DNA of 15,708 nucleotides from Sphingomonadaceae bacterium (GTDB lineage Bacteria > Pseudomonadota > Alphaproteobacteria > Sphingomonadales > Sphingomonadaceae): contig SHLU01000030.1 in assembly GCA_004282995.1 (NCBI GenBank), positions 1-15,708 on the forward strand, in the 5' to 3' direction. Within the stretch, counting starts at the first letter, position 1. Every line of letters begins with the position of its first letter. A program made the translations under genes and the position numbers. The notes beneath the pieces are model-generated. The model did no database searches and had not been told where the DNA came from. It saw nothing but the letters and a program-made list of their open reading frames with translations. Positions 1 through 9,156 of this stretch are shown here, piece after piece.

Positions 1-91
1 TACTCCTGTCATGGCGAGAAAATAGGGTCTTGCTGGCGATATTGCGAGTCGCTGGTGCCTATTGCGGAAGCCGGGATCAAATGGACTCCGG

Positions 92-745
92 TCACGCGGG
101 CCCCTGACTATCGAATATGCGGCGGTGGGTGACCTGGTCGAATAAGGGGCCGGTCGGCAGGCGGCGCGCCCACTCCGGATCACCGCGGCGAATGGCCGTG
201 GCCGATCGGGAATCGGGATCAAAACGCAAATTCACCAGGCTTGGCGCGCTCCACTCGCCCCTTCGGAATGTCGCTGGTGCGATACGGTATCGCTCCAACC
301 AAGCCATCGCGGGGCTGGCGACGGCTGCCCCTTCATACCCCGGGCGGGCGATGACCGCAATCGGCATGGTACGGGCAATATCGCGCCAGGCCTTCCAGCG
401 ATGGAATTGCGCCAGATTGTCAGCCCCCATCAGCCACACGAACTCGCGCGCCGGATAGCGGCGCTTCAGCAAGCGCAAGGTATCGATGGTGTAGCGGGTA
501 CGCAGAGCTGTCTCGATCGTCGTTACCCTGATCGGTGCCCTCCGCGCTTGCCGCAGGGCCGAACGGTAACGCGCTTCATGTGACGCCATGCCGTCACGAG
601 GCTTCAACGGATTGCCCGGTGATACCAGCCACCATACTTCGTCGAGCCCGAGCGCCGCCATGGCGAACTGGGTAATCCTGCGATGGCCCCCGTGGGCCGG
701 GTTGAAGCTTCCGCCCAGCAACCCTGTGCGCTTGGCCAATTTCAT
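92..745 (-). CDS. nadD: Nicotinate-nucleotide adenylyltransferase NadD
   Basis: Cytoplasmic enzyme that joins nicotinate mononucleotide and ATP to give deamido-NAD, the adenylyl-transfer step of NAD synthesis. The 217-residue protein has the family's N-terminal nucleotide-binding signature GGSFNPAHGGH at residues 11-21 (GSFxPxHxGH, with H18 and H21 as the ATP-phosphate contacts). It also has the mid-protein LMGADNLAQFHRWKAW segment and a C-terminal SATAIRRG stretch equivalent to the ISSTxIR motif. Length is normal for the family. The start is the ATG directly before KLAKRTGLLGG; the ribosome-binding site is weak (GCGAAG). The gene is divergent from the M23 peptidase gene. In related genomes rsfS and rlmH often follow; only 91 bases remain downstream here, so that cannot be tested. 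The family call is firm; the exact start is less so. Confidence 0.95.
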   Translation of the reverse strand: MKLAKRTGLLGGSFNPAHGGHRRITQFAMAALGLDEVWWLVSPGNPLKPRDGMASHEARYRSALRQARRAPIRVTTIETALRTRYTIDTLRLLKRRYPAREFVWLMGADNLAQFHRWKAWRDIARTMPIAVIARPGYEGAAVASPAMAWLERYRIAPATFRRGEWSAPSLVNLRFDPDSRSATAIRRGDPEWARRLPTGPLFDQVTHRRIFDSQGPA

Positions 746-938
746 GGGCTTCGCGTAGCTTCTCGGAGCGGTTTCGCCAAGCGGCGGGCGACCGATTCGC
801 TCTGCCGTGTCGTGAACGGTAACATCCGCCGTAAATGGCTAGGATAGCATTGGTTCCCGCCAATTTGCTCGACTCATCGTGCGACTCGCTCCGTTCAACG
901 GTTACAACAGCAACCAGATTCGACGGTTAGCGATTCGA

Positions 939-967
939 TTGCTAGCGCGATTTCCGGGATCAAATAG
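939..967 (+). promoter_or_regulatory. Weak candidate promoter before the M23 peptidase gene
   Basis: TTGCTA at 939-944 is a fair -35 hexamer. TCAAAT at 960-965 matches four of six -10 positions at a short 15-base spacing. An A-rich stretch follows, where transcription could begin a few bases before the TTG start at 993. The 746-992 interval has no convincing gene and must carry the divergent promoters of nadD and the peptidase. It also holds a small inverted repeat, ATTGG-N6-CCAAT, at 849-864. This call rests on hexamer matching only. Confidence 0.2.
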
Positions 968-992
968 AAAAAACTGTACAGACGGGGTCGCA

Positions 993-2165
993 TTGCAGTC
1001 TCAAACACATCAGGGCGGTTGGACCGCGCGCATCGCTGACTGGTTCCCGGATCGGGAATTCTTCATGCGTTCGCAGGGCCAGGTCCGTTTCATCAAGGTC
1101 AGTTCGCGCGTGCAGATGCTCGCCGCCGCTGGTGTTGTCATTGCGCTTTTGGCGTGGGCGATCAGCATGGGGGTCATGAGCTATCTGCAATATCGCGCCC
1201 AGGCTGACCGGATTTCGCTGATCGAGCGTGAAGCCCAGGTCGCCACTGCGGAGGAACGCCACAGTGTTTATGGCGAAGATCTCGAGGCGGTCGCCGAGGA
1301 CCTCGCAAAGCGTCAGGATTTCCTTGAAGCCACCACCGCCGCGCTGCCCGACGACGTGAAGGTCGAAGAGGCCGATACGGTGACCGACAGCAGTTCCGAA
1401 ACAGCGGCACTGGTCGACAAGGTCAGCGTCGCATTTCCGCAGGCGGTCGAACTGGCCCGGCTCGAAGCCCGCCAGCTGGCCTATGTTGAGAAGCTTACCC
1501 GCTACGCCGATCGCCGCGCAGCGAGGGCGGAAAAAGCCATTCGCGACCTCGGCCTCAACCCCAGCACCATGCTGCGGCAGGCCGAACGCCAGGCTATGGG
1601 TGGTCCGCTCGAGCTGTTGGCCACGAGTGCCAATGGCGATCTCGATCCGCGGTTCGAACGCCTCGGGCTGAGCCTCGCCCGCATGACCGCTCTCGAACGC
1701 GGTCTTGAAGGGATTCCCCAGGTCAATCCGACCAGCCTCGACGTGACCCGCATCTCGTCCAGCTTCGGCTATCGCCGCGATCCGTTCACGCGCAGCGGCG
1801 CGATGCATTCGGGACTCGACTTCAAGGGACCAACGGGCGCGCCGATCTATGCGGCTGCCAATGGCCGTGTCAGCTATGTCGGCTGGAAGTCGGGCTACGG
1901 CAAGACGGTCGAGATCAGCCACGGCAACGGCCTGATGACCCGCTACGCTCACATGTCGCAGTTCAAGGCCAAGGTCGGGCAGACTGTCACCGCAGGTGAC
2001 GCGATCGGCGCCATCGGCAGCACCGGCCGCTCGACCGGTCCCCACCTGCATTTCGAAGTTCGCATCAACCAGCGCGCGGTCAACCCGCGCCGCTTCCTGG
2101 AGGCCGCCCCCAATGTTCTCAAAGAAGTCCGCCGAGCCGGAACCGAGGGCCAGCCACGTGGCTAG
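993..2165 (+). CDS. Membrane-anchored M23 (LytM-type) peptidoglycan peptidase
   Basis: Zinc metallopeptidase of the M23 family, expected to cut peptide cross-links of the cell wall from the periplasmic side of the inner membrane. From the TTG at 993 it is 390 residues: a short cytoplasmic N-terminus with WFPDREFFMRSQGQVRF, one hydrophobic membrane segment at about 42-65, a charged coiled-coil-like stalk at about 66-200, and a C-terminal M23 domain. Metal and catalytic residues are visible: HSGLD (H272, D276), YAHMS (H320) and GPHLHFEV (H351, H353). The frame is open back to a GTG at 879, and an ATG lies at 1065. I prefer 993 because the WFPDREFFMRSQG stretch looks like authentic family sequence and a GGGG lies five bases before the TTG. 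The last 53 bases overlap the bactofilin gene, suggesting joint action in cell shape, as for LmdC-type peptidases with bactofilins. Confidence 0.88.
   Translation: MQSQTHQGGWTARIADWFPDREFFMRSQGQVRFIKVSSRVQMLAAAGVVIALLAWAISMGVMSYLQYRAQADRISLIEREAQVATAEERHSVYGEDLEAVAEDLAKRQDFLEATTAALPDDVKVEEADTVTDSSSETAALVDKVSVAFPQAVELARLEARQLAYVEKLTRYADRRAARAEKAIRDLGLNPSTMLRQAERQAMGGPLELLATSANGDLDPRFERLGLSLARMTALERGLEGIPQVNPTSLDVTRISSSFGYRRDPFTRSGAMHSGLDFKGPTGAPIYAAANGRVSYVGWKSGYGKTVEISHGNGLMTRYAHMSQFKAKVGQTVTAGDAIGAIGSTGRSTGPHLHFEVRINQRAVNPRRFLEAAPNVLKEVRRAGTEGQPRG
2099..2103 (+). promoter_or_regulatory. Shine-Dalgarno site for bactofilin inside the M23 gene
   Basis: A perfect GGAGG lies within the last codons of the peptidase gene, nine bases before the ATG at 2113. 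It decides the bactofilin start and implies that translation starts while ribosomes finish the upstream gene. Confidence 0.75.
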
Positions 2166-2571
2166 GGCGTCGGGAGCATCAGGCAGCTTTTCGGTGATTG
2201 GCAGCGACGTCACCATCACCGGCAATGTCGTTGCCTCCACCGAGTTGCATGTCGACGGTTCGGTCGAAGGCGATATCGAGTGCGCATCCTTGGTGCAGGG
2301 CGAGACTTCAAAGGTGACCGGCGCAATCCGGGCCGAGACCGCCCGCATCGCCGGAACGGTGGAGGGGTCGATCGATGCCCGTGAACTGGTTGTGCTGCGG
2401 ACTGCCAGCATCAAGGGCGACGTCCACTACGACGCGCTCACGATCGAGCAGGGTGCCAATGTCGATGGCCGCTTCGCTCCGCGCAACAATGGCAAACCTG
2501 CCAGCGTGGCTGCGGTCGCTCCTGCCGCCGATTCGGAAATGGACAGCCTGCCAATGAGCGCTGCCAACTAA
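2113..2571 (+). CDS. Bactofilin family cytoskeletal protein
   Basis: Bactofilins are nucleotide-free polymer-forming proteins that assemble on the inner face of the membrane and position cell-wall enzymes. This 152-residue protein has the family layout: a short disordered N-terminus opening with MFSKKS, a beta-helix core at about 24-122, and a low-complexity Ala/Pro-rich C-terminus. The core carries the repeated hydrophobic-glycine pattern (VIGSDVTITGNVVAS, LHVDGSVEGDIECA, VTGAIRAETARIAGTVEGSI, LVVLRTASIKGDVHY). The ATG at 2113 follows a perfect GGAGG and overlaps the M23 gene by 53 bases in another frame. The frame is open further upstream, but that part only shadows the peptidase gene. The pairing suggests the filament recruits the membrane peptidase. 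The family call is firm; the cellular role here is inferred. Confidence 0.93.
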   Translation: MFSKKSAEPEPRASHVARASGASGSFSVIGSDVTITGNVVASTELHVDGSVEGDIECASLVQGETSKVTGAIRAETARIAGTVEGSIDARELVVLRTASIKGDVHYDALTIEQGANVDGRFAPRNNGKPASVAAVAPAADSEMDSLPMSAAN

Positions 2572-2597
2572 CGCTCAGGCACATTGCGAAACCGGAC

Positions 2598-2625
2598 GGG
2601 GCGCTCGCGATTGCGGCGCCCTTTT
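2598..2625 (+). terminator. Intrinsic terminator after bactofilin
   Basis: GGGCGC (2599-2604) pairs with GCGCCC (2616-2621), and an inner CGC/GCG stem caps with a GATT loop. TTTT follows at 2622-2625. It lies 27 bases past the bactofilin stop in the 58-base gap between convergent genes. No T-run follows it on the other strand, so it should mainly serve the rightward transcript. Confidence 0.8.
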
Positions 2626-2629
2626 CGTA

Positions 2630-4297
2630 TCAATCGAGGACTTCGGCGCGCAGAGCCTTGCGATCGAGTTTGCCGATCATGGTCTTGGGCAGGTCATCGC
2701 GGATGACCACCTGGTCCACCCGCTCATGCTTGCCCACACGCCCGTTGAGCCATGTCTTGAGCGCCTCGCCGTTTGTTTCCACCGTGTCACTCAAGGTAAC
2801 GAAGGCGCGCACGGCTTCCCCTCGATAATCGTCGGGAACGCCGATGACGAGCACCTCTTTCACCGCCGGGTGCTCGACAAGAACGTCCTCTACCTGGCTC
2901 GGAAAAACCTTGAATCCGCCGACCGCGATCATGTCCTTGATGCGATCGACGATGGCGAGAAAACCATCGGCGTCGAGCGTCGCGACATCGCCTGTTCGCA
3001 GCCATTGCCTACCGTTATGCTCGATAAAGGCATGAGCAGCAGCTTCGGGCCGGTTCCAATAGCCGCGCATCACTTGCGGGCCATGGACGGCAAGTTCGCC
3101 CGGCTCGCCTTCTGCCGCCAACCTGGTCGGGTCTTCCTTGTCGAGTAGCAGGATCTCGGTCCCGGCGAGGACCTGCCCAATAGTCCCGCGCTTGCGCGTG
3201 CCCTCGTACGGATTGACCGATACAACCCCGGCGCTCTCCGTCAGGCCGTAACCCTCGACCAGCCGGACTCCGGTAATCTCCTCGAATCGGGCATGGATCG
3301 GCGCGGGCATCGGTGCGCCGCCCGAAATGCAGACCTTGAGCGAGGACAGATCAGTCTTGGCAAGATCGGGGTGGTCGAGCATTGCCTGGAACATAGTCGG
3401 TACGCCGGGAAATCCGGTGCAGCCATGGGTGGCAATGGTCTTGAGAACCTGCCCGGTTTCAAACCGCGGGACCATCGCGATCGAGGCACCAGTAGCAACC
3501 GCATGATTAAGAAGGCTGGTATTGGCGAACACATGAAAGAATGGCAGCGCCCCCATGAAAACTTCGCCGGAAGGATTGCCAAACGGGTTAATCGCCGCGA
3601 CCTGCTGGGCGTTGATCGACAGTTGGCTGTGCCCCAGCATGGCCCCCTTGGGCCGACCAGTCGTGCCTCCGGTATACTGCAACAACGCAAGGTCCTGCTC
3701 CGCGTCGAGCGGAACCGGAGCCGGCGTTCCGGAGCGGGTCAGATCACTCCATGACCGGATTGCCTGGCCGTAATCGACCGAGGCAATCTGCCCGCGCTTG
3801 AACAACCTGTAGGCAATGCCTTTCAACCGCGGCAACATGTCCGCCAGCCGCCCAACCACGAGCGACTGGAGTCCGGATTCGTCGCAAACCTGCGCCGCCG
3901 TCTGGTATAATTCCGGCACGTCGATTGTCACCAGCACGCGGGTGCCGCTGTCCCCCACTTGCCAGGCCAGTTCCTCGACCGAGTAGAGCGGCGAGAAATT
4001 GACCACGATCGCACCCGCCATCATCGCGCCGTAGTAGGCCGAAGCGTAAATCGGAACATTGGGCAGAAACAGGCCGACCCGGTCACCCTTTTCCACGCCG
4101 AGCGCCTGCAGTCCGGCAGCAAATCGCAAGGCCTCGGAATGGATCTCGCCGTAGCTGTAGGTCCGGCCAAGAAAATGCAGGAACGGTGCCGCCGGGTCCG
4201 CCGCCATCGTGCGCCCGAACATGTCGGGCAAGGTCAGCGCGGTAAACTGCGTGTCCCACGGTGTGGGGTGGTGATAGGGGAGCTTACTGACATCCAT
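2630..4297 (-). CDS. AMP-forming long-chain fatty acid--CoA ligase (FadD-like)
   Basis: Member of the adenylate-forming acyl-CoA synthetase family, which activates a carboxylate with ATP and then transfers it to coenzyme A. With the ATG at 4297 it is 555 residues, normal for FadD-type enzymes. Visible core motifs are YTGGTTGRPKGA (208-219, P-loop-like A3), YGLTES (350-355, A5), TGD (435-437, A7), DRIKDMIAVGG (451-461, hinge A8) and PKTMIGKLDRK (537-547, with the catalytic A10 lysine K543). An ATG at 4378 and further open frame exist upstream, but the sequence before MDVSKLPYHHPTPW is not family-like, and the longest version would run into trcR. No start has a clear ribosome-binding site. It lies 101 bases downstream of trcR on the same strand. 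Substrate chain length cannot be read from the sequence; long-chain fatty acid is the likeliest guess. Confidence 0.9.
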   Translation of the reverse strand: MDVSKLPYHHPTPWDTQFTALTLPDMFGRTMAADPAAPFLHFLGRTYSYGEIHSEALRFAAGLQALGVEKGDRVGLFLPNVPIYASAYYGAMMAGAIVVNFSPLYSVEELAWQVGDSGTRVLVTIDVPELYQTAAQVCDESGLQSLVVGRLADMLPRLKGIAYRLFKRGQIASVDYGQAIRSWSDLTRSGTPAPVPLDAEQDLALLQYTGGTTGRPKGAMLGHSQLSINAQQVAAINPFGNPSGEVFMGALPFFHVFANTSLLNHAVATGASIAMVPRFETGQVLKTIATHGCTGFPGVPTMFQAMLDHPDLAKTDLSSLKVCISGGAPMPAPIHARFEEITGVRLVEGYGLTESAGVVSVNPYEGTRKRGTIGQVLAGTEILLLDKEDPTRLAAEGEPGELAVHGPQVMRGYWNRPEAAAHAFIEHNGRQWLRTGDVATLDADGFLAIVDRIKDMIAVGGFKVFPSQVEDVLVEHPAVKEVLVIGVPDDYRGEAVRAFVTLSDTVETNGEALKTWLNGRVGKHERVDQVVIRDDLPKTMIGKLDRKALRAEVLD

Positions 4298-4398
4298 GTC
4301 AGCAGCATGAAGCCAAACCCGGCCGCTCGCAAGGCGAAATGCCAGGGTCGCTTGGGATTGCGTCACGGCTGCGGCCATCGGCACCGCGCCGCGCGCGA

Positions 4399-5157
4399 TC
4401 AATCGTTTGTTTCTTCTGCAGGTGCTTCGCTGGCCTCGCCCGCTTCGTCGGCGCTGGCCTCGCCAGCTTCGCCGGCACGCTTGGCCTCCAGCCACGCTGC
4501 CGCCTCGGCTTCCTGCGCCGCTTCGGCAGCGGCCTTGACCGACGCTTCACGTTCGGCGCGCAGTTCCTCGATCAGCCGCTCCTTGTCGCTGCCGGCTTCA
4601 ACCGGAGCAACCTCGTCACTCTCGGTCAGTCCGGCCTTCTTGGCCGCCTTGGCAACTACGGAATCAAGCTCACGTTGCGAGCACAGGCCCAGCGTAACCG
4701 GATCCTTGGGCTGGATGTTCTGGATGTTCCAGTGGGTACGGTCACGGATCGCCCCAATGGTGTTACGGGTGGTGCCAATCAGCTTGCCGATCTGCGCATC
4801 GGAAATTTCCGGGTGGTTGCGCAGGATCCATGCGATCCCGTCGGGTTTGTCCTGCCGCTTCGACACCGGCGTATAGCGCGGCCCCTTGGTCCGGGTGACC
4901 TCGACCGGAGCCTTCTGCATCTTCAGTTGGTAGCTGCTGTCAGCTTCGCCCTTGGCAATCTGTTCCTGGTTGAGTTCGCCGGCATGGACCGGGTCCCGGC
5001 CGGTATATTTCGAACTCGCGAGGTCGTCAGCCATAGCCTGGACTTCGAGGATGTGCAGGCCGCAGAACTCGGCGATCTGTTCGAAGGACAGGCCGGTGTT
5101 GTCGACCAGCCAGGTGGCGGTCGCGTGCGGCATCAGCGGTTTGGGTTGGTCGGCCAT
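4399..5157 (-). CDS. trcR: DUF1013 cell-cycle transcriptional regulator TrcR
   Basis: Protein of 252 residues matching the alphaproteobacterial DUF1013/TrcR family, linked to cell-cycle transcription in Caulobacter-type bacteria. Residues 1-175 look like the conserved part, with MADQPKPLMPHATATWLVDN at the N-terminus. There are two short helix-turn-helix-like stretches, FEQIAEFCGLHILEVQAMAD (25-44) and ISDAQIGKLIGTTRNTIGAI (118-137), and between them the KGPRYTPVSKRQDKPDGIAW segment. The C-terminal quarter (about 185-252) is a charged, Ala/Glu-rich helix ending in an octapeptide repeat (AGEAGEAS, ADEAGEAS) that probably varies in length between strains. The ATG at 5157 is ten bases after an AAGG that forms part of an RNA hairpin, so initiation may be structurally controlled. 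The gene sits between the quinone oxidoreductase and the acyl-CoA ligase, with no obvious functional link to either. The family call is strong; the regulated targets are unknown. Confidence 0.9.
   Translation of the reverse strand: MADQPKPLMPHATATWLVDNTGLSFEQIAEFCGLHILEVQAMADDLASSKYTGRDPVHAGELNQEQIAKGEADSSYQLKMQKAPVEVTRTKGPRYTPVSKRQDKPDGIAWILRNHPEISDAQIGKLIGTTRNTIGAIRDRTHWNIQNIQPKDPVTLGLCSQRELDSVVAKAAKKAGLTESDEVAPVEAGSDKERLIEELRAEREASVKAAAEAAQEAEAAAWLEAKRAGEAGEASADEAGEASEAPAEETND
4428..4475. repeat. Two tandem 24-base repeats in the trcR 3' end
   Basis: Bases 4428-4451 and 4452-4475 are identical at 22 of 24 positions and in frame, encoding the octapeptides AGEAGEAS and ADEAGEAS in the TrcR tail. 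The two differences are single-base substitutions. This is a likely site of copy-number slippage without loss of frame. Confidence 0.8.
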
Positions 5158-5167
5158 CGGGTTTCTA

Positions 5168-5186
5168 CCTTGTCAAAAATACAAGG
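5168..5186 (-). promoter_or_regulatory. Inverted repeat overlapping the trcR ribosome-binding site
   Basis: CCTTGT (5168-5173) and ACAAGG (5181-5186) form a perfect six-base inverted repeat around an A/T-rich seven-base spacer. In the leftward RNA the 3' arm contains the AAGG that lies ten bases before the trcR ATG, so folding would hide the ribosome-binding site. As DNA it could equally be a repressor operator. The repeat is plain in the sequence; its function is inferred. Confidence 0.45.
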
Positions 5187-5207
5187 GCCGCCCCTTTCGG
5201 AGCGGCC
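5174..5207 (-). terminator. Candidate leftward terminator after the quinone oxidoreductase
   Basis: GCGGCC (5202-5207) and GGCCGC (5186-5191) form a six-base GC stem, extended past one mismatch by two more pairs around a four-base loop. On the minus strand it is followed by CTTGTATTTTTG. It lies about 85 bases past the oxidoreductase stop and directly abuts the trcR inverted repeat. It could end the oxidoreductase transcript or be part of a structured trcR leader. The T-run is imperfect. Confidence 0.5.
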
Positions 5208-5290
5208 GCTTGCCCGGCGATGTAGGCCATCCGGGGCCTTTGGGCAAGGCGTTCGATTGACCGACCGAGAGCGCGGCCCGGGTGCCGCCC

Positions 5291-6301
5291 CTAGCCGCCG
5301 CCGACCTCCAGCACGATCTTGCCGATGTGGTCGCCTGCTTCCATCCGCGCATGGGCGGCAGCCGCCTCTGCCAGCGGGAAGCTCTCGTCCATTACCGGGC
5401 GGATCGAGCCGTCCTCGAACAACGGCCAGGCAAATCGTGCAATCTCGTCACACAGAGCCGTCTTGAAGGCATCCGAGCGCGGGCGCAGGGTCGAGCCCGT
5501 CAGGGTCAGCCGCCGGCTCATGACTACTGCCATGTTGATCTCTGCCATCATCCCGCCGAGCACCGCGATGGTTACATGGCGCCCATTTTCGGCAAGGCAC
5601 TTGAGATTGCGCTGGACATAGTCGCCCGAAACCATGTCGAGCACCAGTTCGACCCCCTTGCCCTTGGTGATGGTGCGCACTTCCTCGACGAAATCCGCGG
5701 TCTTGTAATTGATCGCATGGTCGGCGCCGATCTGGCGGGCGGCGGCGCATTTCTCATCGTCGCCGCAGGTCACGATCACGGTCATGTCAAAAGACTTGGC
5801 GAGCATGATCGCCATGGTTCCGATACCGCTGGTCCCGCCGTGTACCAGCAGCGTTTCGCCATCGCGCGCCATGCCGCGCTGGAAGACATTGTGCCACACC
5901 GTGAACAATGTCTCGGGAATCGCCGCTGCTTCGCGCAGCGACAGGCCATGTGGCACGGTGAGGCAGTGGCCGACCGGGGCCGTGCAATATTGCGAATAGC
6001 CGCCGCCGGGCGTCAGCGCGCAGACCGTCTGGCCGAGATGGGCATCGTCGACCTGGGCACCGAGCGCCACGATCTTCCCCGAAACCTCCAGTCCGAGGAT
6101 CGGCGAGGCGCCGGGCGGGGGCGGATAGAGACCGGCGCGCTGGATGCAGTCGGGCCGGTTGACCCCTGCCCAGGCGACTTCGATCAGGACCTCGCCCGGA
6201 CCCGGTTCCGGCATGGCAATTGTCTCGGGACGCAGGACCTCGGCCCCGCCCGGTGAATCGAAACCGATTGCGGTGATTTCCGCCGGCAATGCCTGCGTCA
6301 T
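5291..6301 (-). CDS. NAD(P)H quinone oxidoreductase, PIG3/zeta-crystallin type
   Basis: Zinc-free medium-chain dehydrogenase/reductase of the quinone oxidoreductase branch, expected to reduce quinones or similar electrophiles with NADPH in the cytoplasm. The 336-residue protein has a GroES-like N-terminal domain with GVNRPDCIQRAGLYPPP (46-62) and GLEVSGKI (70-77). The Rossmann domain carries the nucleotide-binding VHGGTSGIG (153-161). PIG3-like features are NRPD and the PPPPG stretch; the structural zinc cysteines of alcohol dehydrogenases are absent. The ATG at 6301 is five bases after a clear GGAG. It is divergent from the DUF1192 gene with a 108-base gap, a pairing I believe is common in relatives. 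The substrate is not predictable from sequence. Confidence 0.92.
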   Translation of the reverse strand: MTQALPAEITAIGFDSPGGAEVLRPETIAMPEPGPGEVLIEVAWAGVNRPDCIQRAGLYPPPPGASPILGLEVSGKIVALGAQVDDAHLGQTVCALTPGGGYSQYCTAPVGHCLTVPHGLSLREAAAIPETLFTVWHNVFQRGMARDGETLLVHGGTSGIGTMAIMLAKSFDMTVIVTCGDDEKCAAARQIGADHAINYKTADFVEEVRTITKGKGVELVLDMVSGDYVQRNLKCLAENGRHVTIAVLGGMMAEINMAVVMSRRLTLTGSTLRPRSDAFKTALCDEIARFAWPLFEDGSIRPVMDESFPLAEAAAAHARMEAGDHIGKIVLEVGGG

Positions 6302-6367
6302 TTATTCTCCGTCCCCACTCGATCGAAAGCAGCCTGCAATGCAATTAGGCGGGACCTAGCCTTACGT

Positions 6368-6382
6368 CTTGTTGACAGCAAG
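6368..6382. promoter_or_regulatory. Near-palindrome and TTGACA in the divergent qor/DUF1192 gap
   Basis: CTTGTTGACAGCAAG is a 15-base near-palindrome with two symmetric mismatches around a central base. It contains a consensus -35 hexamer, TTGACA (6372-6377), pointing toward the DUF1192 gene, but the -10 at the right distance (CGAAGA) is poor. It could be an operator or a promoter part. Confidence 0.25.
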
Positions 6383-6409
6383 CACGGTCACGGGCGAAGA
6401 TGGCAGACA

Positions 6410-6613
6410 ATGGAAGACGTTGATCGTCCGCGCCCGCAGGGCGATGCCGCGAGCAAGCTCGCCGCAGAGGATCTCGGCCCCTATTCGCAGGACGAGCTGG
6501 CCGAGCGGATTCGTCTGCTTCAGGTGGAGATTGCGCGGATCGAAGCGCACCGCAGCAAGGTCGATGCCCACCGCGCGGCAGCCGATGCCCTGTTCGGAAA
6601 ACCGGGGACGTGA
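6410..6613 (+). CDS. DUF1192 family small protein
   Basis: A 67-residue acidic protein matching the DUF1192 family of alphaproteobacteria. Visible features are a disordered N-terminus, then a helix-forming core with SQDELAERIRLLQVEIARIE (about 26-45) and a regular heptad-like spacing of Leu/Ile, which suggests a short coiled coil. A conserved-looking ADALFGK lies near the end. No signal peptide or membrane segment is seen, so it is probably cytoplasmic. The ATG at 6410 follows a purine-rich GAAGATGGCAGACA. It is divergent from the quinone oxidoreductase and 149 bases before clpA. The function of the family is unknown to me; the coiled coil hints at an oligomeric adaptor, which is inference. 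Confidence 0.85.
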   Translation: MEDVDRPRPQGDAASKLAAEDLGPYSQDELAERIRLLQVEIARIEAHRSKVDAHRAAADALFGKPGT

Positions 6614-6700
6614 CGCCGCTTTGCGCCCTGGTCCACTCGCAATTGCACGGCGCATGCATATATCTTCGCCTCACACCCGGTCCGCGCGTTAGCGAAGGTT

Positions 6701-6716
6701 AATAATGACCGGTCAT
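6701..6716 (+). promoter_or_regulatory. -10-like element with a 12-base perfect palindrome before clpA
   Basis: AATAAT at 6701-6706 matches five of six bases of a -10 hexamer but has no recognisable -35 at 16-18 bases. ATGACCGGTCAT at 6705-6716 is a perfect palindrome that would lie close to the transcription start, 46 bases before the clpA ATG. This is a plausible repressor site. It does not resemble the heat-shock promoter consensus. Confidence 0.3.
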
Positions 6717-6762
6717 ACTCATCCGTGCCGCACACTCCGTCACCCGACCCGAAAGTAGCCAG

Positions 6763-9138
<2,376 letters not shown>

Positions 9139-9156
9139 TCGTGTGCAAACGACAGA

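Noticed and set aside
1..12. A leftward ATG at 10-12 that could begin rsfS, the gene that often follows nadD.
   Set aside because: Only four codons (MTGV) remain in the window and no clear ribosome-binding site precedes them.
594..863. Leftward open frame of 89 codons overlapping the nadD 5' end.
   Set aside because: It lies in another frame over nadD, its product resembles no family I know, and nadD explains the sequence.
849..864. ATTGG-N6-CCAAT inverted repeat in the nadD/peptidase gap.
   Set aside because: Too short to claim as an operator without conservation data.
960..2414. A 484-codon open frame antisense to the peptidase and bactofilin genes.
   Set aside because: A typical shadow of GC-rich third codon positions; the sense strand has all family motifs.
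5224..5288. Several short inverted repeats (AGGCC/GGCCT, GCCTT/AAGGC, GCGGC/GCCGC) after the quinone oxidoreductase.
   Set aside because: Five-base arms are expected by chance in such GC-rich DNA and none is followed by a T-run.
6689..6702. A CtrA-like TTAG-N6-TTAA before clpA.
   Set aside because: The spacing is six rather than seven and one half is imperfect, so chance is as likely.
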